Shown piece after piece: positions 23,291 to 30,945 of a DNA stretch of 40,829 nucleotides (positions are counted from its first letter, which is position 1; each line of letters opens with the position of its first letter). Origin of the DNA: Alistipes sp. (lineage in GTDB: Bacteria; Bacteroidota; Bacteroidia; Bacteroidales; Rikenellaceae); the NCBI GenBank assembly GCA_017938765.1, contig JAGBAX010000011.1, forward strand, positions 1 through 40,829, in the 5' to 3' direction. The position numbers and the translations under genes are program-made. The notes beneath the pieces were generated by a model that saw only the letters and a list, made by a program, of their open reading frames with translations, made no database searches and was not told the origin of the DNA.

Positions 23291-23695
23291 ATGAAAGTAT
23301 CTCACATTGAGCATCTCGGTATCGCAGTTAAGAGCCTTGATGAAGCTATCCCTTACTGGGAGAATGTATTGGGTCTAAAGTGTTACAAGATTGAGGAGGT
23401 TGCTGACCAGAAGGTTCGCACGGCTTTCTTTATGCTTGGCCAGACAAAGATTGAGCTTTTGGAGCCTACTTGCGAGGAGTCTACTATCGCTAAGTATATT
23501 GAGAATCGTGGCGTTGGTATCCACCACATGGCACTTGCTTGCGAGAATATTGAGGAGCAGCTTGCAGATGCAACAGAGAAGGGTCTTCGTCTTATCGACG
23601 CTACTCCACGTAAGGGTGCGGATGATATGACAATCGCATTCCTTCATCCAAAGTCAACTCAGGGTATCCTTACAGAGTTGTGTGAAAAGAAATAA
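23291..23695 (+). CDS. mce: Methylmalonyl-CoA epimerase
   Basis: The 134-residue protein is a vicinal-oxygen-chelate fold enzyme that interconverts (R)- and (S)-methylmalonyl-CoA. MKVSHIEHLGIAVKSLDEA provides the first metal-binding His, KIELLEP a metal-binding Glu, GIHHMALAC a second His, and STQGILTELCEK the last Glu. Start at 23291 is selected since the upstream 19 codons overlap the promoter. It is the first gene of the decarboxylase operon: mmdA begins 21 nt after its stop. It links methylmalonyl-CoA mutase product to the decarboxylase. Confidence 0.95.
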   Translation: MKVSHIEHLGIAVKSLDEAIPYWENVLGLKCYKIEEVADQKVRTAFFMLGQTKIELLEPTCEESTIAKYIENRGVGIHHMALACENIEEQLADATEKGLRLIDATPRKGADDMTIAFLHPKSTQGILTELCEKK

Positions 23696-23716
23696 TTTTA
23701 AAACTTCATAAATACT

Positions 23717-25279
23717 ATGAGCGAAATTCAGAATAAAATCAACAAACTCATCGAGAACCGCGAAACGGCTCGTTTGGGTGGCGGCGAGAAGGCTATTGAG
23801 AAGCAGCACGAGAAGGGTAAGTTCACAGCTCGTGAGCGTATTGAGATGTTGCTTGATGAGGGTAGCTTTGAGGAGTTTGATATGTTCGTAACACACCGTT
23901 GCTACGACTTCGGTATGGAGAAGAAGCACACCTTTGGTGATGGTGTTGTAACTGGTTACGGTACTATTGATGGTCGTCTTGTTTATGTTTTTGCACAGGA
24001 CTTTACAGTAACTGCTGGTTCACTTTCACTTGCTCTTGCAGACAAGATTTGCAAGGTTATGGATATGGCTATGCGCAATGGTGCTCCTTGCATCGGTCTT
24101 AACGACTCTGGTGGTGCTCGTATTCAGGAGGGTGTAAACGCTCTTGCAGGTTATGCAAACATCTTCCAGCGCAATGTTATGGCTTCTGGCGTTATCCCAC
24201 AGATCTCTGCTATCTTCGGCCCTTGCGCAGGTGGTGCTGTATACTCTCCAGCTCTTACCGACTTCATTATCATGAAGAAGAACACCTCAAATATGTTCCT
24301 TACTGGTCCAAAGGTAGTAAAGACCGTTACTGGTGAGGATGTAACTCAGGAGCAGCTCGGTGGTGCAACAGTTCACGCTTCAAAGTCTGGTGTTGCTCAG
24401 TTTGCAGTAGATACTGAGGAGGAGGGTATTGCACTTATCCGCAAGCTCATCTCTTATATGCCACAGAACAATATGGAGGATGCTCCACTTGCAGTTTGCA
24501 CAGATAGCATCGCTCGTCTTGAGGATTCACTGAACGAGATTATCCCAGAGAATCCAAATCAGGCATACGATATGTACGAGGTTATCAAGGCTATCGTTGA
24601 TAATGGCGACTACCTTGAGTCATCTGCAGCATATGCAAAGAATATCATCACTTGCTTTGCTCGCTTCAACGGCCAGAGCGTAGGTATTATCGCAAACCAA
24701 CCTAAGTTTATGGCAGGTGTTCTTGATATCAACGCTTCTCGTAAGGCAGCACGCTTTGTTCGCTTCTGCGACGCGTTCAATATTCCTATCGTAACCCTTG
24801 TTGACGTTCCAGGCTTCCTCCCAGGTACTACTCAGGAGTATGGTGGCGTAATTACTCACGGTGCAAAGCTTCTGTTTGCATACTGCGAGGCTACAGTGCC
24901 AAAGGTAACTGTTACTCTTCGTAAGGCTTACGGTGGTGCATACATCGTTATGTCATCTAAGCACATTCGTGGCGATATTAACTACGCTTGGCCAATGGCT
25001 GAGATTGCAGTTATGGGTGCAAGTGGTGCTGTTGAGGTGCTTCACGCAAAGGCTCTGGCTTCATTTACCGACCCAGAGGAGAAGGCTAAGTTTATTGCAG
25101 AGAAGGAGCAGGAGTACAAGGATCTGTTCTCAAATCCATACAATGCAGCTCGCTACGGTTATATTGACGATGTTATTGAGCCACGCAACACTCGTTTCCG
25201 TATTATCCGCGCTCTTCAGTCACTTGCTACAAAGCGTCTGCAGAACCCTGCAAAGAAACACTCTAACATTCCATTGTAA
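23717..25279 (+). CDS. mmdA: Methylmalonyl-CoA decarboxylase alpha subunit (carboxyltransferase)
   Basis: A 520-residue acyl-CoA carboxylase beta-type carboxyltransferase. The crotonase-like halves show [14 protein letters not shown], then [15 protein letters not shown], and [24 protein letters not shown] in the C-terminal half with [16 protein letters not shown]. In the Na+ pump it transfers the carboxyl from (S)-methylmalonyl-CoA to biotin. Context with gamma, biotin carrier and membrane beta genes supports MmdA over a propionyl-CoA carboxylase subunit, since no biotin carboxylase is present. It uses strongly biased codons, in line with high expression. Confidence 0.95.
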   Translation: MSEIQNKINKLIENRETARLGGGEKAIEKQHEKGKFTARERIEMLLDEGSFEEFDMFVTHRCYDFGMEKKHTFGDGVVTGYGTIDGRLVYVFAQDFTVTAGSLSLALADKICKVMDMAMRNGAPCIGLNDSGGARIQEGVNALAGYANIFQRNVMASGVIPQISAIFGPCAGGAVYSPALTDFIIMKKNTSNMFLTGPKVVKTVTGEDVTQEQLGGATVHASKSGVAQFAVDTEEEGIALIRKLISYMPQNNMEDAPLAVCTDSIARLEDSLNEIIPENPNQAYDMYEVIKAIVDNGDYLESSAAYAKNIITCFARFNGQSVGIIANQPKFMAGVLDINASRKAARFVRFCDAFNIPIVTLVDVPGFLPGTTQEYGGVITHGAKLLFAYCEATVPKVTVTLRKAYGGAYIVMSSKHIRGDINYAWPMAEIAVMGASGAVEVLHAKALASFTDPEEKAKFIAEKEQEYKDLFSNPYNAARYGYIDDVIEPRNTRFRIIRALQSLATKRLQNPAKKHSNIPL

Positions 25280-25293
25280 AAACCGTTTGATTT

Positions 25294-25647
25294 ATGGATA
25301 AATTTGCAAATGTTGGTTGGCCAGAGATGTTGCTTATGGCGCTTATCGGCTTCCTTTTGGTCTTTGTAGTGCTTGTATTGCTTATCTATATTATGAAGGC
25401 AATGGGTTGGTTCTTTACCCGCGAGCACAAGGCTAAGGTTGCTGCATCAGCTGCTACACCGCACGCTCACGACCACGCAATCAGCGATCAGGAGCTTGCT
25501 GCGGCTATTATTACTGCACTTAAGCTCTACAAGAGCAACCTGCACGATCAGGAGTCTGAGATGATTACTATCAGCCGCATCGCTCGTGCATACTCGCCTT
25601 GGAACTCAAAAATTCACGGACTTACTCAGGTACCTGAGAAAAAATAA
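25294..25647 (+). CDS. mmdD: Sodium pump decarboxylase gamma/delta subunit (OadG family)
   Basis: The 117-residue product has one N-terminal membrane helix (about residues 12-38, GFLLVFVVLVLLIYIM) followed by a charged, His-containing linker and a cytosolic helical tail. This is the plan of OadG/MmdD subunits that tether the carboxyltransferase to the membrane pump. The tail contains ELAAAIITALKLY and ISRIARAYSPW and is longer than in E. coli-type OadG. It sits between mmdA (14 nt) and the biotin carrier (12 nt). Identity is supported mostly by context and topology. Confidence 0.85.
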   Translation: MDKFANVGWPEMLLMALIGFLLVFVVLVLLIYIMKAMGWFFTREHKAKVAASAATPHAHDHAISDQELAAAIITALKLYKSNLHDQESEMITISRIARAYSPWNSKIHGLTQVPEKK

Positions 25648-25659
25648 TTTGAACGCAAT

Positions 25660-26115
25660 ATGAAAAAATATTCATTGAAAATCAACGGCAATCAATACGA
25701 GGTAAAGATTGACGACATTAACGAGGCATCTACTTTGGCTCATGTTACAGTAAACGGCACAAAGTACGATGTAGAGATTGAGGGTGGTAAGGCTACAGGC
25801 ACAAAGAAGCCAGCCGTAGCTCCTGCTCCACAGGCTACAGGCCTCTCTGTAACTCCAAAGACTCCTATCGCATCAAAGCCTGTAGCAGCTCCTGCAGCGA
25901 CTGGTGCAAAGGTTACTTGCCCACTGCCAGGTACTGTTATCTCTATCAATGTTAAGGAGGGTGACACTGTAGCAGCTGGCCAGACACTTCTGGTGCTTGA
26001 GGCAATGAAGATGGAGAACAATATTGACGCTGAGCGCGGAGGTGTTGTTAAGCAGATTCTCGTTGCTGCAGGTGCAACCGTTATGGAGGGTGATGTACTA
26101 ATCGTAATAGAGTAA
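25660..26115 (+). CDS. mmdC: Biotin carboxyl carrier subunit of methylmalonyl-CoA decarboxylase
   Basis: The 151-residue protein has an N-terminal beta domain (YSLKINGNQYEVKI), an Ala/Pro-rich flexible linker (about residues 48-82), and a C-terminal biotinyl domain. The biotin lysine is residue 117 in LEAMKMENN. It carries the carboxybiotin between MmdA and the membrane subunit MmdB. The linker is typical of such carriers. Confidence 0.95.
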   Translation: MKKYSLKINGNQYEVKIDDINEASTLAHVTVNGTKYDVEIEGGKATGTKKPAVAPAPQATGLSVTPKTPIASKPVAAPAATGAKVTCPLPGTVISINVKEGDTVAAGQTLLVLEAMKMENNIDAERGGVVKQILVAAGATVMEGDVLIVIE

Positions 26116-26118
26116 ACT

Positions 26119-27327
26119 ATGAGTACTTTATTGCAGTCAGGTAACTTTATCGTCGAGAGTCTTTTGACATTTGTCGAGACCTCTGGTATTATGGCATTTT
26201 TTGAGGGCGAGGGCTGGAAATTCTTGGTTATGCTTGGAATCGCTTGCTTTTTGCTCTACCTTGCCATAAAGAAGCAGTACGAGCCGCTGTTGCTTCTGCC
26301 TATCGCATTCGGTATGCTCCTTACAAACCTTCCTGGAGCAGAGATGTATCACGCAGAGCTCTTTGCTGGCGGTCACGTACATTGGGACATCTTTGTAGAC
26401 AATGCTGGTCTTATTGACTACCTCTACTTGGGTGTGAAGCTCGGTATCTATCCGTGTCTTATCTTCGTTGGTGTAGGTGCTATGACCGACTTCGGTCCGC
26501 TGATTGCTAACCCAAAGAGTTTCCTTTTGGGTGCAGCAGCACAGCTCGGTATCTTCGCTACTTTCCTTGGTGCTTATGCTCTTGGTTTTACTCCTAATGA
26601 GTGTGGTAGTATCGGTATTATTGGTGGTGCAGATGGTCCAACATCTATCTTCCTTACCGCTCGCCTTGCTCCAGAGCTCCTTGGTCCTATCGCAATCGCT
26701 GCTTACTCTTATATGGCTCTTGTGCCAGTTATCCAGCCACCTATTATGCGTGCGCTGACAACTGAAAAGGAGCGTAAGATTAAGATGTCACAGCTTCGTC
26801 AGGTATCAAAGACTGAGAAGATTCTCTTCCCTGTAATCATCGCTATCGTTATTTCACTTCTCCTTCCATCTGCAGCTCCACTTGTAGGCTGTCTGATGCT
26901 TGGTAACCTTATGAAGGAGTGCGGTGTTGTTGATCGTCTTTCAAAGACTGTTCAGAACGAGCTGATGAATATCGTGGTTATCTTCCTCGGTATCTCTGTA
27001 GGTGCTACTGCTACTGCAGCATCATTCCTTAACTTAAAGACTTTGGGTATCCTCGTTCTTGGTATCCTTGCCTTTAGTTTTGGTTCTGCAAGTGGTGTTG
27101 TTCTTGCTAAGATTATGAACCTCTTTGCTAAGGAGGGTAAGAAGATTAACCCACTTATCGGCTCTGCTGGTGTATCTGCAGTGCCTATGGCTGCTCGTGT
27201 TTCACAGACCGAGGGTCAGAAGGCTGATCCATCAAACTTCCTTTTGATGCACGCTATGGGTCCAAATGTAGCGGGCGTTGTAGGTTCTGCGGTTGCTGCG
27301 GGTATTCTACTTGCCTTCCTCGGATAA
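26119..27327 (+). CDS. mmdB: Na+-translocating decarboxylase beta subunit
   Basis: A 402-residue polytopic membrane protein of the OadB/MmdB/GcdB family. It has about nine to ten hydrophobic segments and the family's conserved [15 protein letters not shown] (near residue 170), which contains the Asp used in Na+ and carboxybiotin coupling. The C-terminal [20 protein letters not shown] and [19 protein letters not shown] segments are also highly conserved. It decarboxylates carboxybiotin and exports Na+. The gene starts 3 nt after mmdC and ends the operon; a hairpin terminator follows at 27374. Confidence 0.96.
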   Translation: MSTLLQSGNFIVESLLTFVETSGIMAFFEGEGWKFLVMLGIACFLLYLAIKKQYEPLLLLPIAFGMLLTNLPGAEMYHAELFAGGHVHWDIFVDNAGLIDYLYLGVKLGIYPCLIFVGVGAMTDFGPLIANPKSFLLGAAAQLGIFATFLGAYALGFTPNECGSIGIIGGADGPTSIFLTARLAPELLGPIAIAAYSYMALVPVIQPPIMRALTTEKERKIKMSQLRQVSKTEKILFPVIIAIVISLLLPSAAPLVGCLMLGNLMKECGVVDRLSKTVQNELMNIVVIFLGISVGATATAASFLNLKTLGILVLGILAFSFGSASGVVLAKIMNLFAKEGKKINPLIGSAGVSAVPMAARVSQTEGQKADPSNFLLMHAMGPNVAGVVGSAVAAGILLAFLG

Positions 27328-27373
27328 TTTTGTCGTGATAGCGGGGTATCTACTTCCGCTAACCTATATCAGT

Positions 27374-27410
27374 AAAGGGTAGTACTTGTGGTACGACCCT
27401 TTGCTGTTTT
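27374..27410 (+). terminator. Terminator of the mmd operon
   Basis: AAAGGGT (27374-27380) pairs with ACCCTTT (27396-27402), with an inner GTAC/GTAC stem and loop TTGTG, followed by GCTGTTTT. It lies 46 nt after the mmdB stop codon. Confidence 0.7.
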
Positions 27411-27525
27411 ATATGCCGAGCGGGGCACTCTTCAGAGAGTATAGGGTAAGATGTAACACGATGTAACACGATGTAACAGCACGACACACCCCCTGTTACA
27501 GCGTTACATTGTTACATTTTGGCCA

Positions 27526-27616
27526 TTGGCTTGCCTTCGGCAACCCGACCCTGCTCCGCCTCGGCAATTCAAACAAGTTTGATTGCTCTCGGCTTAATCG
27601 CAGCGTTGGCTTTTAT
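27526..27616. repeat. Structured repeat module, second copy
   Basis: Hairpin 1 is TTGCC-TTC-GGCAA (27531-27543). Hairpin 2 pairs GCAATTCAAAC (27564-27574) with GTTTGATTGC (27577-27586), leaving one bulged T. It is followed by TCTCGGCTTAATCGCAGCG. The copy at 40515-40602 shares about 80 nt of this, with compensatory changes in both stems. It is preceded by a short TGGCCAT heptamer unit, as is the first copy at 6433. Confidence 0.7.
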
Positions 27617-27636
27617 GCGGTATCCGCTCCGCGAGT

Positions 27637-27931
27637 TCACACTCGGTAGTACTCGCTCTGCTCCGTATCTAACCATAACACATTGAGTGTTATATTATTA
27701 TATAGATTCTTAAAGGCTTGTGTGGCCTTAACGCGATAGGCAATAGCACTGGCCACAAGAGCCGTAGTAAGAAATCTCTTCTTGCACTTCGGCTCGCCTA
27801 CAATGGCAGATATATTACCAGCCGTATAGAGAGAATTGCCGTCTATAGATATCAACGGCACAACCTCTGCCATAGGCTTGGTAATGTCAATAATATAAGG
27901 AGCAATACGCTCCTCGCGTAGTTGTACTCAT
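27637..27931 (-). pseudogene. Truncated, frameshifted AAA_25 ATPase remnant
   Basis: The continuous part (27637-27873, 78 codons, with the frame open about 18 codons further upstream) reads EERIAPYIIDITKPMAE, then LYTAGNISAIVGEPKCKKRFL and NVLWLDTEQSEYYRV. This is the N-terminal part of AAA_25-family ATPases of Bacteroidetes elements, whose P-loop is often non-canonical. It stops right after the Walker B-like LDTEQS, so the C-terminal two thirds are missing. The likely original ATG (27931, MSTTTR) is in another frame, and a one-base shift in GCGAGGAGCG would join them. It is distinct in sequence from the intact AAA_25 gene at 2830. Confidence 0.6.
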
Positions 27932-28141
27932 ATAAATATATAATATTTAAATGGATTATGGCACTGCCAAGCAAACAAGCGAACAAGCGAACGAACGAAC
28001 AGGGGCGTTCGGGTTTGTTCGGGTTTGTTCTTAAATGTAACAATGTAACGCTGTAACAGGGGGTGTGCACAGCTGTTACTCGGTGTTACACAGCGTTACA
28101 CTATGTTATCTGTACTCTAAAAAGCCAACGGCTACACAGAA

Positions 28142-28205
28142 TGTAACAATGTAACGCTGTAACAGGGGCACGCACGGCTGTTACTCGATGTTACCCAGCG
28201 TTACA
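28142..28205. repeat. Third GTAAC palindrome
   Basis: TGTAACAATGTAACGCTG, then GGGG, then inverted GTTAC words make a direct repeat of the arm at 28036-28109, with the centre changed to CACGCAC. The 32 nt between (28110-28141) hold CTGTACTCT and AAAGCCAACGGCT fragments that resemble the heptamer families. Confidence 0.75.
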
Positions 28206-28286
28206 CTCAGTTTTCAGTTTTCAGTTCTCTGTACTCTGTACTCTGTACTCTGTACTCTGTACTCTGTACTCTGTACTCTGTACTCT
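28206..28286. repeat. GTACTCT heptamer array (8 perfect copies)
   Basis: Eight uninterrupted GTACTCT units occupy 28231-28286. They are led by CAGTTTT/CAGTTCT units (28208-28230), so two heptamer families merge in phase here. The remaining 28287-28381 before the malQ promoter shows no feature. Confidence 0.95.
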
Positions 28287-28381
28287 GTCCGACCACATAG
28301 CTATTTTGTCTGCTCATAGTCAAAAACTTACAGTTCGCGGTTAAATGGATATTTGGTCTGTGTAGTCTCCATTTTTATTCG

Positions 28382-28389
28382 TATATTTG
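28382..28389 (+). promoter_or_regulatory. -7 element of malQ
   Basis: TATATTTG lies 28 nt before the malQ start codon. No well-spaced TTG is evident. Confidence 0.5.
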
Positions 28390-28416
28390 TTACAGAGAAA
28401 CTATAACTATACGAAT

Positions 28417-30864
28417 ATGAATATTACCGTAACTATTGATTATCGCACAGCGTGGGGCGAGAGACTTCTCCTTGTGCTTGCGGATGGCAAGAGGGTAGAT
28501 ATGAGCTGTTCGGGCAGCAAGTGGGTGGCTATGTTCCGCCTGCCAAAGAGTGCTAAGCAGCTTAGCTACCATTTTGAGGTTGTTGATGGCGATAATAATA
28601 CTATTCGCACAGAGTGGGGCGAGGGTCACAGTTATGCTCTTGCTTCAGATGCGAAGTATCTGATTGTTGAGGATTGCTGGTCAGAGCGTCCTCAAAATCG
28701 TGCCTTCTACACCTCTATGTTTGCCGATACTATTTTTGCTCATGAGAGTCAGACTGTTCAGTCGCTGCCTGCTTCGGGCTTGCGTCTTGATGTTGAGGCT
28801 CCGACACTTCGTCGTGGCGAGGCTCTTGCTCTTTCGGGCGCAACAACCCAGATGGGCGAGTGGAGCGCAGACCTTCTTCGTCCAATGACCCATATCGGTG
28901 GTGGTGTGTGGTCTGTAACACTGGATGTAGCAGAGAGTTCTGCAGCCTTTAAGTTTGTTGTTGTAGATGCTGCTTCGGGCGCTGTTGTTCGTTGGGAGGA
29001 GGGTGCAAATCGCGTTCTTCCGTATTTTGGAGAGCAGGGTGCTGCATATATAATAAGAGGTATGCGCCTGCGCGACAACTCTACTTGGCGTGGTGCTGGT
29101 GTTGCAGTGCCTATGTTCTCACTGCGTAGTGAGAAGAGCTTCGGTGTTGGCGACTTTGGCGACCTTAAGCTGCTTGTTGATTGGTGTGTTCGCACAGGTC
29201 AGACTATTATTCAGATTCTGCCTATCAACGACACCACAATGACCCGTACTTGGAAGGATTCTTATCCATACAATGCCAACTCAACTATCGCTCTGCACCC
29301 TCTCTACATCAATCTTGAGGCAGCAGGTAAACTTCGCAAGAAGGCGGACCGCGAGCGCTTTGCGGCTCTGCAAGCAGAGCTTAATGCACTGCCACAGGTA
29401 GACTACGAGCGCGCTCTGAATGCTAAGTTTGAGTATTTGAAAATTCTCTTTGCCGAGAGTGGCGCAAAGACCCTTGCAAGCAAGGATTATAAGAACTTTA
29501 TCGCTGCAAATGAGGGTTGGCTAACTCCTTATGCTGTATACTCTGTCCTTCGTGATAAGTATAAGACAGCTGACTTTAAGCAGTGGGGCAAGTTTGCACA
29601 GTATGATGCTCAGCAGGTGGCAAAGTTCGCTGATAAGAATGCTGAGGCAGTAGACTTCTACCGCTTTATCCAGTATCACCTTGACCGTCAGCTCCACGCA
29701 GCTATTGAGTACGGACACTCTGAGGGTGTAGCACTGAAGGGCGATATTCCTATCGGTGTGAGCCCAATCAGCGTAGATGCTTGGGTGAGCCCTGAGCTCT
29801 TTGTTATGAAATCTTCAGCAGGTGCTCCACCAGATGACTTCTCTGTTACTGGTCAGAACTGGGGCTTCCCAATCTATAACTGGGATGAGATGGCAAAGGA
29901 TGGCTACGGCTGGTGGAAGACCCGCTTCCGTAAGATGGCGGAGTACTTTGACGCATACCGTATTGACCACATCCTCGGCTTCTTCCGCATCTGGGAGGTG
30001 CCTTTGGATGCTGTAAACGCGCTTCTGGGCGAGTTTAACCCGTCACTGCCATATACTGCTGATGATATCCGTTGGCGAGGCTTTGACTTTGACCCTGCGC
30101 GCGATGTAGCGAAGAACTATAGCTCTGACGATGTTCTCTGGCTTGAGTATCGCCATAGCGAGGGACACTACTATCCGCGTATTACTCCATTTGATACCAA
30201 TAGCTTTAGATGCCTTAGCGATGGTCAGAAGCACGCCTTTGCAGAGATTCACAACGAGTTCTACTATCGCCGTCATAACGACTTCTGGAAGACAATCGCC
30301 GAGCAACGCCTCTCTATGCTTGTTGAGACAACACGAATGCTCACTTGCGGCGAGGATTTGGGTATGATTCCAGACTGTGTGCCAGAGGTTATGCGTAACC
30401 AGCAGATTCTCTCCCTTGAGATTGAGCGTATGCCAAAGGATACTGGCGTGGAGTTCGCATCGGTTATGCACTACCCATATATGGCTGTCTGCACAACATC
30501 AACTCACGATATGAACCCTGTGCGCGCATGGTGGCACGAGAACCGCGAGACTACACAGCACTACTACAACAATGTTATGCAGTGGTGGGGCGAGGCTCCA
30601 GCGGACGCTACTCCAGAGATTTGCCACGAGATAATCAACCGCCACTTGGCTTCCCCTGCAATGCTTACTATCCTGCCTCTGCAGGACTGGATCTCTATTG
30701 ACGGCAATATCCGCTTTGCTGACCCAGAGGCTGAGCGCATCAATGTCCCTGCAAATCCAACCCACTATTGGCGCTACCGTATGCACCTAACTCTTGAGCA
30801 GCTGCTTGCAGCAGATGAGTTCAATAATGAGGTGTTGAGATTGGTTCACTCAAATTATAGGTAA
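28417..30864 (+). CDS. malQ: 4-alpha-glucanotransferase with N-terminal CBM20-like modules
   Basis: The 815-residue GH77 enzyme transfers maltooligosaccharide units in starch and glycogen use. Residues about 1-85 and 115-220 are beta modules of the CBM20 starch-binding type (second one with LALSGATTQMGEWSADLLRPM). The GH77 barrel follows with SYPYNANSTIALHPLYI. The nucleophile is Asp 517 in AYRIDHILGFFRIWEVP. The acid/base is Glu 646 in CGEDLGMIPDCV, and the transition-state Asp is 698 in STHDMNPVRAW. This order resembles plant DPE2 and is usual in Bacteroidetes. Start at 28417 follows the -7 element. No SusCD genes are adjacent. No signal peptide, so cytoplasmic. Confidence 0.94.
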   Translation: MNITVTIDYRTAWGERLLLVLADGKRVDMSCSGSKWVAMFRLPKSAKQLSYHFEVVDGDNNTIRTEWGEGHSYALASDAKYLIVEDCWSERPQNRAFYTSMFADTIFAHESQTVQSLPASGLRLDVEAPTLRRGEALALSGATTQMGEWSADLLRPMTHIGGGVWSVTLDVAESSAAFKFVVVDAASGAVVRWEEGANRVLPYFGEQGAAYIIRGMRLRDNSTWRGAGVAVPMFSLRSEKSFGVGDFGDLKLLVDWCVRTGQTIIQILPINDTTMTRTWKDSYPYNANSTIALHPLYINLEAAGKLRKKADRERFAALQAELNALPQVDYERALNAKFEYLKILFAESGAKTLASKDYKNFIAANEGWLTPYAVYSVLRDKYKTADFKQWGKFAQYDAQQVAKFADKNAEAVDFYRFIQYHLDRQLHAAIEYGHSEGVALKGDIPIGVSPISVDAWVSPELFVMKSSAGAPPDDFSVTGQNWGFPIYNWDEMAKDGYGWWKTRFRKMAEYFDAYRIDHILGFFRIWEVPLDAVNALLGEFNPSLPYTADDIRWRGFDFDPARDVAKNYSSDDVLWLEYRHSEGHYYPRITPFDTNSFRCLSDGQKHAFAEIHNEFYYRRHNDFWKTIAEQRLSMLVETTRMLTCGEDLGMIPDCVPEVMRNQQILSLEIERMPKDTGVEFASVMHYPYMAVCTTSTHDMNPVRAWWHENRETTQHYYNNVMQWWGEAPADATPEICHEIINRHLASPAMLTILPLQDWISIDGNIRFADPEAERINVPANPTHYWRYRMHLTLEQLLAADEFNNEVLRLVHSNYR

Positions 30865-30894
30865 ATCAGATTTATGTTGTCGTTTTGATGGCGT

Positions 30895-30933
30895 AAAAAA
30901 GTGGCAAGGAAAACTCCCTGCCACTTCTGTTTT
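30895..30933. terminator. Bidirectional terminator between malQ and the FKBP-like gene
   Basis: AGTGGCA and TGCCACT (30900-30906 and 30919-30925) form the stem. On the minus strand it is followed by TTTTTTA, and on the plus strand by TCTGTTTT. It ends both convergent transcripts, better for the minus one. Confidence 0.8.
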
Positions 30934-30945
30934 GTGCTGATATTG

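Larger units (their letters stand above)
27451..28109. mobile_element. Relic element with 35-bp inverted repeats
   Basis: The 35 bp at 27485-27519 are the exact reverse complement of 28033-28067 (both contain TGTAACAATGTAACGCTG). Each end continues into a second set of GTTAC units, so each arm is an imperfect palindrome of about 65-75 bp made of six GTAAC/GTTAC words, three of them at 8-nt spacing. Between the arms lie a repeat module and a truncated AAA_25 gene. No transposase or integrase is visible. It may be a mini-element or the remains of a replicon. Confidence 0.6.

Noticed and set aside
23717-25279. Propionyl-CoA carboxylase beta subunit
   Set aside because: No biotin carboxylase gene is near, while the membrane, carrier and tether subunits of a Na+ decarboxylase follow directly.
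27991-28032. GAAC/GTTC inverted repeat inside the relic element
   Set aside because: Imperfect arms with short word repeats (GAACGAAC, GGGTTTGTTC); could be a hairpin, but not distinct enough to list apart from the element.
27852-28070. 72-codon open frame on the minus strand, possibly a gene
   Set aside because: It translates the GTAAC and GTTCG repeats, has no family resemblance and overlaps the AAA_25 relic in another frame.
28206-28286. Tandem repeats considered as a CRISPR array
   Set aside because: Units are 7 nt with no spacers and there are no cas genes in the window.
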